Shown here piece by piece: positions 35,605-44,003 of a stretch of 64,000 nucleotides of DNA. The notes under the pieces were generated by a model that saw nothing but the letters and a program-made list of their open reading frames with translations, made no database searches and had not been told where the DNA came from. Where the stretch lies: contig CADACE010000004.1 in NCBI GenBank assembly GCA_902786265.1, positions 88,504 through 152,503 of the forward strand, in the 5' to 3' direction. This stretch comes from an uncultured Chloroflexota bacterium. Lineage in GTDB: Bacteria; Chloroflexota; Anaerolineae; Anaerolineales; Anaerolineaceae. The first letter of the stretch is position 1; every line of letters starts with the position of its first letter. The translations under genes and the position numbers were made by a program.

Positions 35605-36141
35605 ATGGAAAAGATGGACGTCTGCGGTAAGGAATACAAAATTATCAGGTTGCTCGGTCACGGGAAGGGCGGTTATTCCTATCTCGCCGAGTGTGAGGAT
35701 CAGATGGTTGTCGTCAAACAGATCCATCACGAACCCTGTGATTATTATTCCTTCGGTAACAAAATAGAAGCCGAACGCAATGATTATGGAAGGCTGAAAA
35801 ACGCGGGGATCAGAATTCCGAAAATGCTTGCCATTGATATCGGGGCAGAACGGATCGTAAAAGAGTATATTGAAGGAAAAACTATTTTTGAGCTTGTTCG
35901 GGATAGCATATCAGTGGATTTATACCTGAATCAGGTACGGGAAATGGCGGAAATTGCGAAAACATCCGGTATCAATATTGATTATTTCCCGACCAATTTT
36001 GTTGTAAGAAATGATTTGATCTGGTACGTTGATTATGAATGCAGCGGTTATATGGAAGAATGGAACTTCGAAAACTGGGGAATAAAATACTGGAGCAAAA
36101 CGCCGGAATTTGAGGAATATCTGCGGCATCTGTCTGAATAA
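35605..36141 (+). CDS. Small protein kinase-like protein
   Basis: 178 residues, much shorter than normal kinases. LLGHGKGGYSYLAE is the Gly-rich loop, VVVKQIH carries the ATP-binding Lys, a Glu-rich NKIEAERNDYGRL helix follows, and the catalytic loop is NIDYFPTNFVV with the metal site VDYE. So the key Lys, Asp, Asn and Asp are kept but the C-lobe is cut down to a few helices, as in Bud32/RIO- or APH-like minimal kinases. Substrate unknown. The start is one base after the methyltransferase stop. Confidence 0.7.
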   Translation: MEKMDVCGKEYKIIRLLGHGKGGYSYLAECEDQMVVVKQIHHEPCDYYSFGNKIEAERNDYGRLKNAGIRIPKMLAIDIGAERIVKEYIEGKTIFELVRDSISVDLYLNQVREMAEIAKTSGINIDYFPTNFVVRNDLIWYVDYECSGYMEEWNFENWGIKYWSKTPEFEEYLRHLSE

Positions 36142-36179
36142 ACAACAGAAGAAAGTTCTCTGTGCCTGATGGAGGATAA

Positions 36180-37028
36180 ATGAAAGCAAAACTGTTAACG
36201 AATACGAAAAAGACCTGTGTGCTGATATTTTTACTGCTGCTATTGGTTCACGCTATTGAAGCGATCGTCTTAAGAATGGACGAGACTGTTTTTGCTGAAA
36301 ATTTCATCAACAAGGTTTTCGGGATCATTGTGATGGCAATTGTTCTGAAAATGCTGGATTGGGGATGGAATGATATCGGTTTTTCTCGAAAAGGTCCGGG
36401 TAAGGGTATTTTGACAGGATTCTCTTTGGCCGTGGTATCGTTTTTGATCGCGTTCCTTGCGGAAATCTTTATTCTGATGAAGCAGGGCAATCATATCCGA
36501 ATCGGATTCTTTGTAACCGGTTTTTCCCTGACAGGGGATACCGTTATTAATAATGGTATCGGTTTTATCCTGATGTGTATTTTCTTCAATATCATCAATG
36601 TGATCATGGAAGAAGGCATTTTCCGCGGATTGTTCTATGGGATACTGCGGACGGATCATTCCATGAAAATATCCATACTGATTCAGGCGCTGTTTTTTGG
36701 TTTATGGCATGTTGTGACACCGCTGCATAATCTGATCGACGGTGACATGAATTATGCATCATTCGCCGGGATGAGCATCGGATATATCATTCTTGCCGGA
36801 TTGATGGGGATCAAATGGGGATTGCTGTACCGGATGACCGGAAATCTTTACGTAGGCATGACCGATCATTTTTGCAACAATTGCATTGCCACAAATCTTC
36901 TGCATGTTGTAACTGATAACGGAATCGATGAACTGATGATCGTCAGAGTTCTGATCGCGCAGATGCTGTCATTTTTTATTGTTTTTGTGTTATGGAAGAA
37001 AAAACGAAATGATGGAGCAAAATCTTGA
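36180..37028 (+). CDS. CPBP-family intramembrane metalloprotease
   Basis: 282 residues, about eight membrane helices. The CPBP (Abi/CAAX protease-like) motifs are MEEGIFRGLF (EExxxR, near residue 143), then FFGLWHVV (FxxxH) and a third conserved segment near FVGMTDHFCNN with His. In this family the Glu pair and the His residues hold the metal. Members cut prenylated proteins or bacteriocin precursors, or act in self-immunity; which applies here is unknown. GGAGG seven bases before the ATG. Confidence 0.85.
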   Translation: MKAKLLTNTKKTCVLIFLLLLLVHAIEAIVLRMDETVFAENFINKVFGIIVMAIVLKMLDWGWNDIGFSRKGPGKGILTGFSLAVVSFLIAFLAEIFILMKQGNHIRIGFFVTGFSLTGDTVINNGIGFILMCIFFNIINVIMEEGIFRGLFYGILRTDHSMKISILIQALFFGLWHVVTPLHNLIDGDMNYASFAGMSIGYIILAGLMGIKWGLLYRMTGNLYVGMTDHFCNNCIATNLLHVVTDNGIDELMIVRVLIAQMLSFFIVFVLWKKKRNDGAKS

Positions 37029-37171
37029 AAATGGCTGACTCGTATCATGGCAGTGTTATTACAGGATTCATAAGAAACTAACGACAGTGGTGCCTGTATG
37101 AATGATTTTCGCCCGAAAAACACAATGTTACGAATCGTATCATTGATGTGACAGAGCGTTTCTTGCGAAAT

Positions 37172-37229
37172 TTTATGTCCTTTGGTATTTTTGAAAAAAA
37201 GCTTTACGGTTGAAAAGAAAGGACATAAA
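37172..37229 (+). promoter_or_regulatory. Perfect 12-bp hairpin hiding the ribosome-binding site of the next gene
   Basis: TTTATGTCCTTT (37172-37183) pairs exactly with AAAGGACATAAA (37218-37229) around a 34-base loop. The right arm contains the AAAGGA Shine-Dalgarno of the PAP2 gene whose ATG is at 37232. In the folded mRNA the site would be closed, so translation may depend on temperature, a protein or upstream ribosomes (inference). Confidence 0.6.
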
Positions 37230-37231
37230 AA

Positions 37232-37885
37232 ATGAAAAAGAAAAGAATAAAGGATTTTTTACCGGGGATCATGTTTACCACAGCATTTGTTATCTGGACT
37301 GCATTGATACAGATCATAGATGTACAGCCTGTCGGACAAAACGGGACAAACATCGGTTTTGCCGCATTTAATAAACTGTTTCATCAATTGACCGGTGTAC
37401 ATATGGCTATATATACAATTACAGACTGGCTGGGCCTGGTACCCATCGCTGTCTGCATGGTGTTCGGCGGGATCGGATTCGTTCAATGGGTCCGGCGGCG
37501 AAATCTCCTGAAAGTGGATCATGACCTGATGATTCTGGGAATCTATTATATTATTGTGATATTCTGCTACCTGATTTTTGAAATGATCCCGATCAATTAC
37601 CGCCCGATTCCCATTGACGGACACATGGAAGCCTCTTACCCGTCTTCGACAACGCTTCTTGTTTTGAGTGTAATGCCGACATTGATCGAACAGATGGAGC
37701 GCAGAATGATAAATAAAAAACTGAAACAGATCATTACTGTTCTTGCAATACTCTATACTGCCTTCATGGTGTTCGGCAGACTGATTTCAGGTGTACACTG
37801 GTTTACGGATATTGTCGGTTCTGTTTTATTGAGCATGGGATTGTTCTGTATTTATAAAGCGTCGGTTTCGCTTTGTGAAAAATGA
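37232..37885 (+). CDS. PAP2-like membrane phosphatase with altered motif
   Basis: 217 residues with about six membrane helices. The third PAP2 motif is intact (GRLISGVHWFTDIVG, near residue 175, with the nucleophile His). The second motif reads ASYPSSTTLLV, with Thr-Thr where the His of PSGH normally is, and the first motif appears as NYRPI. The pattern PSSTT is seen in a subgroup of PAP2-like proteins; whether it is active is unclear. Its ribosome-binding site lies within a perfect hairpin. The next gene starts 21 bases on. Confidence 0.75.
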   Translation: MKKKRIKDFLPGIMFTTAFVIWTALIQIIDVQPVGQNGTNIGFAAFNKLFHQLTGVHMAIYTITDWLGLVPIAVCMVFGGIGFVQWVRRRNLLKVDHDLMILGIYYIIVIFCYLIFEMIPINYRPIPIDGHMEASYPSSTTLLVLSVMPTLIEQMERRMINKKLKQIITVLAILYTAFMVFGRLISGVHWFTDIVGSVLLSMGLFCIYKASVSLCEK

Positions 37886-37906
37886 TAATTATGGGGAGAT
37901 TCTGCC

Positions 37907-38536
37907 GTGGAATTTCACGAAAAACTGAAAGAACTGAGAAAAAACAGGGGACTCACACAGGAAGAGCTTTCTGAGGCTTTATTTGTTTCCCGAACTGCCA
38001 TATCAAAATGGGAATCAGGCAGAGGATATCCCGGGATCGATTCGCTGAAGGAAATTTCAAGGTTTTTTTCGGTATCTATCGACGAATTATTGTCCGGTGA
38101 AAAACTGATCACGATTGCAGAAAATGAAAACAGACATAATATACAAACTCTATGTGAATTATTGTTCGGAATTACAGATCTGATGACTTTGATGCTGATT
38201 ATCCTTCCTCTGTATCCGAATCCGGTCAATGGTTTTGTCTATGCGGTAAATCTGCTGAATTACAGCGAGACCTCTTCTATGATCAAAATCATCCATTGGA
38301 TCCTGTTTCTTTTCCCGGTATTGTTCGGAACAGTCAAAATTCTTCTGACTGAATGTAAAATCGAAAAAGGACAAAACTTTGTTACGGGATGTTCGATGGC
38401 GACGGGTATCCTGACTGTATTCTTTCTGGCAATGACAAGAGAAGCATATGCTATCACAGCAGCGTTTCTGTTATTGATCATAAAGGGAATACTTTTTATA
38501 AAAATAACTAAGGCAAAATCTAACCATAATGCCTGA
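37907..38536 (+). CDS. XRE-family regulator with C-terminal membrane domain
   Basis: 209 residues from a GTG start at 37907, after GGGGAG. The first 65 residues are a Cro/CI-like helix-turn-helix (LKELRKNRGLTQEELSEAL, SRTAISKWESGRGYPG). The rest has four membrane helices. Such membrane-bound XRE proteins are common in Bacillota and gut anaerobes and may link an envelope signal to transcription. Its end overlaps the upstream start candidates of the GNAT fusion gene. Confidence 0.85.
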   Translation: MEFHEKLKELRKNRGLTQEELSEALFVSRTAISKWESGRGYPGIDSLKEISRFFSVSIDELLSGEKLITIAENENRHNIQTLCELLFGITDLMTLMLIILPLYPNPVNGFVYAVNLLNYSETSSMIKIIHWILFLFPVLFGTVKILLTECKIEKGQNFVTGCSMATGILTVFFLAMTREAYAITAAFLLLIIKGILFIKITKAKSNHNA

Positions 38537-38549
38537 TCGGGAGTTCAAA

Positions 38550-39557
38550 ATGATCATGATAGAAACAGAGCGTTTACATATCTATCCGGCCTCAGAGAAT
38601 CAAATGAAATCATATATATCTGCTGAGAAGGATGAGGAAATGAAGAAAGCTTATACGGAAATGCTGGAAGGCTGTCTGACTCATCCCGATCAATGGAACT
38701 GGTACGCGATGTGGATCATAGAGCTGAAAAACGGGACGCATATTGGGGATCTGTGTTTTAAAGGACTTGAGCCTAATGGCGCAGCGGAAATCGGATATGG
38801 AATTCTGGAAGAATATCAAAGAAAAGGATATTCCACAGAAGCTGTCAAAGCGGCTGTAAAATGGGCTTTTCAGGATCCAAAGGTAACTGCAATTGAAGCA
38901 GAAACAGAACCTGATAACAGAGCATCACAGCGGGTCCTGGAAAAATGCGGTTTTGTCCCGAATGGAAAAAACGGCAAAGAAGGTCCCCGTTTTTCTCTGA
39001 TGCCATCAGAACAAAAGCCGGATTTCCGGATAAGAACCGCCGCAATTGAAGATACGGCACGTCTTCTGGAAATATACGGGTATTATGTAAAAAACACGGC
39101 AATCACCTTTGAATATGATGTGCCGGAGCAGGAGGAATTCGCAGCCCGTATCACCAACACATTACAAAAATATCCTTATCTCGTTCTGGAGGCAGAAGGT
39201 GTGATACAGGGATATTCATATGCCGGTCCGTTTGTCGGAAGAGCTGCTTACAGCCATTCTTGTGAAGTCACGATTTATTTGGATAAAAATGCGAAAAGAA
39301 AAGGATATGGACGTTTGCTTTATGAAGCACTTGAAAATAAACTGAAAGCCATGGGAATTCTCAATTTATATGCCCGTATAGGAAGTCCGGTAGAAGAAGA
39401 TGAATATCTAACGAAAAACAGTGAACAATTTCATGAACATCTCGGTTTTGTGAAAGTCGGAGAATTCCATAAATGCGGCTGCAAGTTTAATCGGTGGTAT
39501 AACATGATTTGTATGGAAAAGATCATTGGTGTTCACGATGAAAGAAGAAATGATTAG
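38550..39557 (+). CDS. Two-domain GNAT acetyltransferase (RimJ-like plus Pat-like)
   Basis: 335 residues from the ATG at 38550, chosen because GGGAG lies six bases before it. Residues 1-150 form a RimJ/RimL-like GNAT domain (ETERLHIYPAS, EYQRKGYSTEAVKAAV, NRASQRVLEKCGF). Residues ~160-335 form a second GNAT domain of the phosphinothricin-acetyltransferase type (AAIEDTARLLEIYGYYV, AAYSHSCEVTIYLDKNAKRKG). The join is in frame without a stop. Each half is normally a separate protein. Substrates are unknown; an amine or amino acid is likely. Confidence 0.85.
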   Translation: MIMIETERLHIYPASENQMKSYISAEKDEEMKKAYTEMLEGCLTHPDQWNWYAMWIIELKNGTHIGDLCFKGLEPNGAAEIGYGILEEYQRKGYSTEAVKAAVKWAFQDPKVTAIEAETEPDNRASQRVLEKCGFVPNGKNGKEGPRFSLMPSEQKPDFRIRTAAIEDTARLLEIYGYYVKNTAITFEYDVPEQEEFAARITNTLQKYPYLVLEAEGVIQGYSYAGPFVGRAAYSHSCEVTIYLDKNAKRKGYGRLLYEALENKLKAMGILNLYARIGSPVEEDEYLTKNSEQFHEHLGFVKVGEFHKCGCKFNRWYNMICMEKIIGVHDERRND

Positions 39558-39613
39558 AATTCATAGCTTTCTCTTGGTATGACTGCAGTGGCTTGAACAA
39601 TGGAGGTGATTTG

Positions 39614-40027
39614 ATGTGGCTGGTGCTTGCTTTATTATCATCTGTGTTTGCGGCTTTAACAACGATTCTCGCTAAAGTCGGGATTGAAGGTGTCAATTCC
39701 AATTTGGCTACAGCAATACGTACGGCTGTTGTACTTTTCATGTCCTGGGGAATGGTTTTCCTGACAAACGCTCAGCAGGGACTCGGACAGATCAACCGGA
39801 AAAGCTGGCTGTTCCTGATCCTTTCCGGACTTGCTACCGGCGCGTCATGGCTTTGTTATTACAAAGCGCTGCAAATGGGAGAAGCGTCCAGGGTCGTACC
39901 GATTGATAAACTCAGTGTGGTTATTACTATGATAATGGCATTCGTTTTTCTGCATGAGCAGTTTACAGTGAAATCTATTATCGGCTGTATACTGATCGGG
40001 ACGGGAACTTTATTAATGGTGTTGTGA
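39614..40027 (+). CDS. EamA-family transporter, single-domain
   Basis: 137 residues from the ATG at 39614, after a GGAGG ribosome-binding site. Four to five membrane helices with WLVLALLSSVFAALTTILAK at the start and EASRVVPIDKLSVVITMIMA before the last two helices. This equals half of a standard ten-helix DMT transporter, so it should work as a dimer like other one-domain EamA proteins. The substrate is unknown. The next gene's upstream GTG overlaps its stop. Confidence 0.85.
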   Translation: MWLVLALLSSVFAALTTILAKVGIEGVNSNLATAIRTAVVLFMSWGMVFLTNAQQGLGQINRKSWLFLILSGLATGASWLCYYKALQMGEASRVVPIDKLSVVITMIMAFVFLHEQFTVKSIIGCILIGTGTLLMVL

Positions 40028-40029
40028 AA

Positions 40030-40395
40030 ATGGAATTTATCAAAAGTGAAGATATAAAGTCGTTGTCAAATCCGGGCGTTGTCTCGAGACAGCTTCTGAA
40101 TCCGGAAAACTCCGAAAGTGATAAGGTCACAATTACGGAGGTACATCTTGAAATCGGGGCAGTTCAGCCGAGGCATATCCATGAGGGCTCGGAACAGATA
40201 TGGTATGCGCTGAAAGGAAAAGGCAGTCTTCTGCTTGCTGACGAGCAGACAAAAGAATTCCGAACCGGAGACGTTGTGCGGTTTGCGCCCAAAGACGTTC
40301 ACGGGCTGCTTAATGACGGAGGCTGTGAATTTATTTATATCTCTGTAACTGCCCCTCCGATCAATTTCAGTTATGCATATAAAGATAAAAAGTGA
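40030..40395 (+). CDS. Cupin-domain protein
   Basis: 121 residues from the ATG at 40030; a GTG at 40024 is possible and would overlap the previous stop. A single cupin barrel: PRHIHEGSEQIWYALKGKG carries the His-x-His and Glu metal ligands of motif 1, and motif 2 is FAPKDVHGL with the last His. Metal-dependent isomerase, oxygenase or just small-molecule binding are all possible. It overlaps the 5' region of the next gene. Confidence 0.85.
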   Translation: MEFIKSEDIKSLSNPGVVSRQLLNPENSESDKVTITEVHLEIGAVQPRHIHEGSEQIWYALKGKGSLLLADEQTKEFRTGDVVRFAPKDVHGLLNDGGCEFIYISVTAPPINFSYAYKDKK

Positions 40396-40402
40396 TGCTG
40401 TC

Positions 40403-40867
40403 ATGGAATCAATAAAATACAAAAAACTGACATCAGAAGAACTGGATACATTTATTCAAATGCGAATCCGTCAGCTTTGTGAGGAAGGTGCGAAAGAAGA
40501 TATTGATCTCGTACCGGCTTTGAAGGATTACTATGATCGTCATATGGCTGATGGGACTTTTGTTTCCTGGCTTGCGATGGATGGAGATAAAATCGTCGGA
40601 ACCAGCGGGATGTCTTTTGTTGAAAAGCCGCCGTATTTTGGCTGCCCGAGCGGGAAAATCGGTTTGCTTTCAAGCATGTTTACTGATCCGGCTTACCGCC
40701 GCCGCGGAATCGCAAAAGAACTTCTCTCCAGAGTAGTTGATGAAGCAAAAGCTTTCGGCTGCGGAACAGTACAGATCACTGCTTCAGACATGGGTGTGCT
40801 GCTGTACACGGATTTCGGATTTGAGAAAAACGGAAACTTTATGCAGTATAAGCTGCAGAAAGGATAA
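40403..40867 (+). CDS. GNAT-family N-acetyltransferase
   Basis: 154 residues from the ATG at 40403; an upstream ATG at 40373 would overlap the cupin gene and adds residues unlike the family. Acetyl-CoA motif A is MFTDPAYRRRGIAKELL near residue 92, followed by AKAFGCGTVQI and the C-terminal YTDFGFEKNG. Substrate unknown. Second of a run of GNAT genes, each with a different sequence, so not recent tandem copies. Confidence 0.83.
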   Translation: MESIKYKKLTSEELDTFIQMRIRQLCEEGAKEDIDLVPALKDYYDRHMADGTFVSWLAMDGDKIVGTSGMSFVEKPPYFGCPSGKIGLLSSMFTDPAYRRRGIAKELLSRVVDEAKAFGCGTVQITASDMGVLLYTDFGFEKNGNFMQYKLQKG

Positions 40868-40873
40868 GCCCGG

Positions 40874-41332
40874 ATGATGGAAAACGGCAATATAAAAATC
40901 CGTTTGATGGATATGGATGACTATGATAAGGTTTATGCTTTATGGATGTCATGCAAAAATATGGGATTCAATAATCTTGATGATTCCAGAGAAGGGATCG
41001 AAAAGTATCTGAAACGCAATCCGGCCACATGTTTCATCGCGGAACAGGACGATAATATTGTCGGAGTGATCCTTTCCGGACATGACGGACGCAGGGGCTT
41101 TATTCATCATATGGCTGTTGCTGAGGATCACAGAAGGCAGGGGGTTGCGTCTAATCTGCTGGACCATGCGCTGTCAGCGTTAAAGGCAGAAGGGATCAAC
41201 AAAGTCGGACTGTTTGTGTTCAATCGGAACGAAGCAGGTAATGCTTTTTGGGAGTCACAGGGGTTTACACTTCGAACAGATATTGCGTATAGAAATAAAG
41301 CTCTTGCGGATCTGGTACGGATCGATACATAA
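40874..41332 (+). CDS. GNAT-family N-acetyltransferase
   Basis: 152 residues (a second ATG at 40877 is equally possible). HHMAVAEDHRRQGVASNLL near residue 76 is the motif A acetyl-CoA loop, and NEAGNAFWESQGF near 122 is the motif B end. It looks like a YpeA/aminoglycoside-type small GNAT; substrate unknown. It begins six bases after the previous GNAT. The 131 bases after it hold only a 41-codon frame that I do not trust. Confidence 0.83.
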   Translation: MMENGNIKIRLMDMDDYDKVYALWMSCKNMGFNNLDDSREGIEKYLKRNPATCFIAEQDDNIVGVILSGHDGRRGFIHHMAVAEDHRRQGVASNLLDHALSALKAEGINKVGLFVFNRNEAGNAFWESQGFTLRTDIAYRNKALADLVRIDT

Positions 41333-41463
41333 GTATATTGAGAAGTGTATGATTGATTGGAACGGGATGACCGGTCCAATATTGTATATCCCGGTAAAGA
41401 GATTGGATGGAATCAAGAACTTTGGAACAATGACTGAAATGATCGGAAAAGGAATATGTAAGA

Positions 41464-42102
41464 ATGGAAAATGAAATTGTTATTCGCAGGGAAAGAGAAG
41501 TAGAATATCGTGATGTCGAGAACCTTGTCAGGGAATCATTCTGGAACGTATATCGTCCGGGATGCCTTGAACATTATGTGCTGCATCAGCTGCGGAATGA
41601 TCCCGCTTTTGTACCGGAGCTGGATCTGGTCATGGAAAAGGGCGGAAAACTGATAGGGCAGAACATGTTCATGCGGGCTGTTATCAAATCTGATGATGGC
41701 AGGGATATTCCTATAATGACTATGGGACCGATCTGCATTGCCCCGGAATTTAAACGTCAAGGTTACGGCAAAATTCTGCTGGATTTTTCTGTTGACCGGG
41801 CAGCTGCGCTTGGCTGCGGCGCTTTATGTTTTGAAGGGAATATTGATTTTTACGGTAAAAGCGGATTTACATACGCACGCGAATTCGGGATCCGCTATCA
41901 TGATCTGCCGGAAGATGCAGACGCATCCTTTTTCCTTTGTAAAGAACTGGTTCCCGGTTTCCTGAACGGTATAACCGGAGTGTATGCGCCGCCTGAAGGA
42001 TATTTTTCCGCGGAACAAAATCCGGAAGCTTTCGAGGCATTTGACGCACTGTTTCCTTACAAAGAAAAATTGAAGCTCCCGGAACAAATATTCGCTGTAT
42101 AA
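41464..42102 (+). CDS. YhbS-like GNAT N-acetyltransferase
   Basis: 212 residues. AAGGA before the ATG. Motif A appears as IAPEFKRQGYGKILLDFSV near residue 97, then FYGKSGF near 136. The long C-terminal extension (LCKELVPGFLNGITGVYAPPEGYF) is typical of YhbS-type acetyltransferases, whose physiological substrate is uncertain. It is part of the GNAT-rich stretch; 14 bases separate it from the next. Confidence 0.85.
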   Translation: MENEIVIRREREVEYRDVENLVRESFWNVYRPGCLEHYVLHQLRNDPAFVPELDLVMEKGGKLIGQNMFMRAVIKSDDGRDIPIMTMGPICIAPEFKRQGYGKILLDFSVDRAAALGCGALCFEGNIDFYGKSGFTYAREFGIRYHDLPEDADASFFLCKELVPGFLNGITGVYAPPEGYFSAEQNPEAFEAFDALFPYKEKLKLPEQIFAV

Positions 42103-42116
42103 AATGAGGCCTGAAA

Positions 42117-42614
42117 ATGGAAGTATGTATCCGGAAAGTTCGTATAGGAGATGAATCTTCTCTGGCATTTGTTCAGACTGAAAGCTGGAAAGCTGCCTTC
42201 GCAGATATACTTGATGCGGAAACACTCTTCAGGTGTACAGATATTACAAAGGCGGAAACTATGTACAGGTCTCTGCTTCAGGAGCAAAAGGGAAACGGAT
42301 ATCTCCTTACATTGAACGAAAAACCTCATTGTATCGCCTGGTGGGATGCTGCAAGAGACGCGGATATGAATGGTAAAGCGGAACTGATCTGTATCCACAG
42401 CCTGCCGGAAAACTGGCATAAGGGATATGGCAGCATGATGATGGAGCGGGTTCTTGATGATATCAGGAAATGCGGTTATTCTGAAGTTCTGTTATGGGTT
42501 TTTACGGAAAACAAACGTGCCAGAGCTTTTTATGAATCGGAAGGCTTTCATGTAATTAACAAAACAAAATCCGCATTGAATCATGAAGAGATCTGTTATC
42601 TGAAAGAATTCTGA
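42117..42614 (+). CDS. GNAT-family N-acetyltransferase
   Basis: 165 residues with GAGG before the ATG. Motif A is HSLPENWHKGYGSMMMERVL near residue 97; the ending LWVFTENKRARAFYESEGF near 130 is motif B. Substrate unknown. It precedes an isomerase gene by 17 bases. Confidence 0.85.
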   Translation: MEVCIRKVRIGDESSLAFVQTESWKAAFADILDAETLFRCTDITKAETMYRSLLQEQKGNGYLLTLNEKPHCIAWWDAARDADMNGKAELICIHSLPENWHKGYGSMMMERVLDDIRKCGYSEVLLWVFTENKRARAFYESEGFHVINKTKSALNHEEICYLKEF

Positions 42615-42631
42615 AAAACAGGTGAAACAGT

Positions 42632-43276
42632 ATGAAAATCGGCGTTATTCAGGCAAGTTCACAGACAGATAAAAATGAGTTTTTATTCAGCACGGTAAAA
42701 AAATATGCACCTGAGGCTGAAGTCATAAACTTTGGCTGCAAAGTAGATGAAAAATACAGATACAGTTATGTGGAAATATCTGTGCTGATCGGGCTGCTGC
42801 TTGAGAGTGGCGCTGTTGATTTCATTGTTACAGGCTGTTCGTCCGGTCAGGGTATGATGCTTGCGTGCAACAATATGCCGGGTGTGCTTTGCGGATATGC
42901 ACCGACACCGATGGATGCATATTTATTTGCACAGATCAACAACGGAAATGCGGTTTCTCTCCCGTTGGGTGAAGAATATACCTGGGCGGGATATGAAAAT
43001 TGTGAAGCAACGATTGCGAAATTGTTTTCGGAACCCTTCGGACAGGGTTATCCCAAAGCTGATGCCGGGCGAAAACTGAAAGATACGATGATTCTGAAAA
43101 AAATTCGGGAGATGTCCCGGGTAAAAACAATTGAGCTTCTGAAAACCCTTGATAAACCATTTCTGGAAAAAATCATGTGTAAGCAGGATGTGATACGATA
43201 TATTACAGATCATGGCCAAAATGAATTGGCGGACCTGGTTAAGAAAGAAAATGCTGATTTCTGCTGCAGAGAATGA
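42632..43276 (+). CDS. RpiB/LacA/LacB-family sugar-phosphate isomerase
   Basis: 214 residues with AGGTG before the ATG. The fold is seen as IGVIQASSQTDKNEFLF at the start, FIVTGCSSGQGMMLACN near residue 66 (the Cys-containing active site segment of RpiB and LacB) and a NNGNAVSLPLGEEYTW segment. About 60 residues longer than RpiB, with a charged helical tail. The family isomerises ribose-5-phosphate, galactose-6-phosphate or related sugars; the precise substrate is unknown. Confidence 0.8.
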   Translation: MKIGVIQASSQTDKNEFLFSTVKKYAPEAEVINFGCKVDEKYRYSYVEISVLIGLLLESGAVDFIVTGCSSGQGMMLACNNMPGVLCGYAPTPMDAYLFAQINNGNAVSLPLGEEYTWAGYENCEATIAKLFSEPFGQGYPKADAGRKLKDTMILKKIREMSRVKTIELLKTLDKPFLEKIMCKQDVIRYITDHGQNELADLVKKENADFCCRE

Positions 43277-43293
43277 AATAAAGGAGACTTTAT

Positions 43294-43932
43294 ATGTCAT
43301 TTCAAATCATAAATATGGAAAATTACAAACGCCGTGCCCATTTTGAGTATTTCAGCTCACTTCCGTATCCATACGCAGGTATTACAGTTAATGTAGATGT
43401 TACGGATGCGCTGCAATACAGCAGACAGAATAAACGGTCTTTTTATCTGACGATCCTTCATGCAGCGGCATTGGCTGCTGATGGTGTGAAAGAATTTCGT
43501 CAGCGGATCAGGGGTGAACAAATCGTTGAGTATTCAGAATGTCCCACCTCTCATGTTGAACTTTTGGAAGATTCTTCATATTGTTACTGTACGCTGCATC
43601 ATCATATGGATCTCGAGGAGTATTACACCCTGGCGGAAAAAGCAAGAAAAACCTGCAGGGAAAATGGCATCAATGAGGATCCTGAGGTTGAAAGCGTTTA
43701 TTTTGTATCGGTGGTTCCCTGGCTGAATTACACAGCATTGATCCAGCCGGTTGCCGGAGGTAAAGAGTCAAATCCAAGATTGACGTGGGGAAGGTATGAG
43801 AAAAACGAAAAGGGAAGGTTCATAATGCCGTTTTCCATTTTGGCAAATCATGCTCTTGTCGATGGCATTCATATAAGTAGATTCTATGAAAATCTGGATC
43901 GTGAAATTCAAAAATTCGGGTTGCTGTTATAG
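43294..43932 (+). CDS. Chloramphenicol acetyltransferase-like (CatA family) protein
   Basis: 212 residues with AAAGGAGA before the ATG. The fold is recognised by KRRAHFEYFSS at the start, FYLTILHAAALAADGV, and the C-terminal NHALVDGIHISRFYENL, which corresponds to the HHxxxDG motif: the second His, the catalytic base, is kept, while the first is Asn. SVVPWLNYTALIQPV is also typical. Many such chromosomal homologues acetylate other substrates, so chloramphenicol resistance is not certain. Confidence 0.85.
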   Translation: MSFQIINMENYKRRAHFEYFSSLPYPYAGITVNVDVTDALQYSRQNKRSFYLTILHAAALAADGVKEFRQRIRGEQIVEYSECPTSHVELLEDSSYCYCTLHHHMDLEEYYTLAEKARKTCRENGINEDPEVESVYFVSVVPWLNYTALIQPVAGGKESNPRLTWGRYEKNEKGRFIMPFSILANHALVDGIHISRFYENLDREIQKFGLLL

Positions 43933-44003
43933 CCTTTTCAGGAATACTTATCCGAATCGGATATTATCATAAATTCAGAAACTTATCATGGAGAAAATGA
44001 AAG

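Noticed and set aside
41349..41474. 41-codon frame between two GNAT genes
   Set aside because: Weak ribosome-binding site and it overlaps the start of the next GNAT; no recognisable features.
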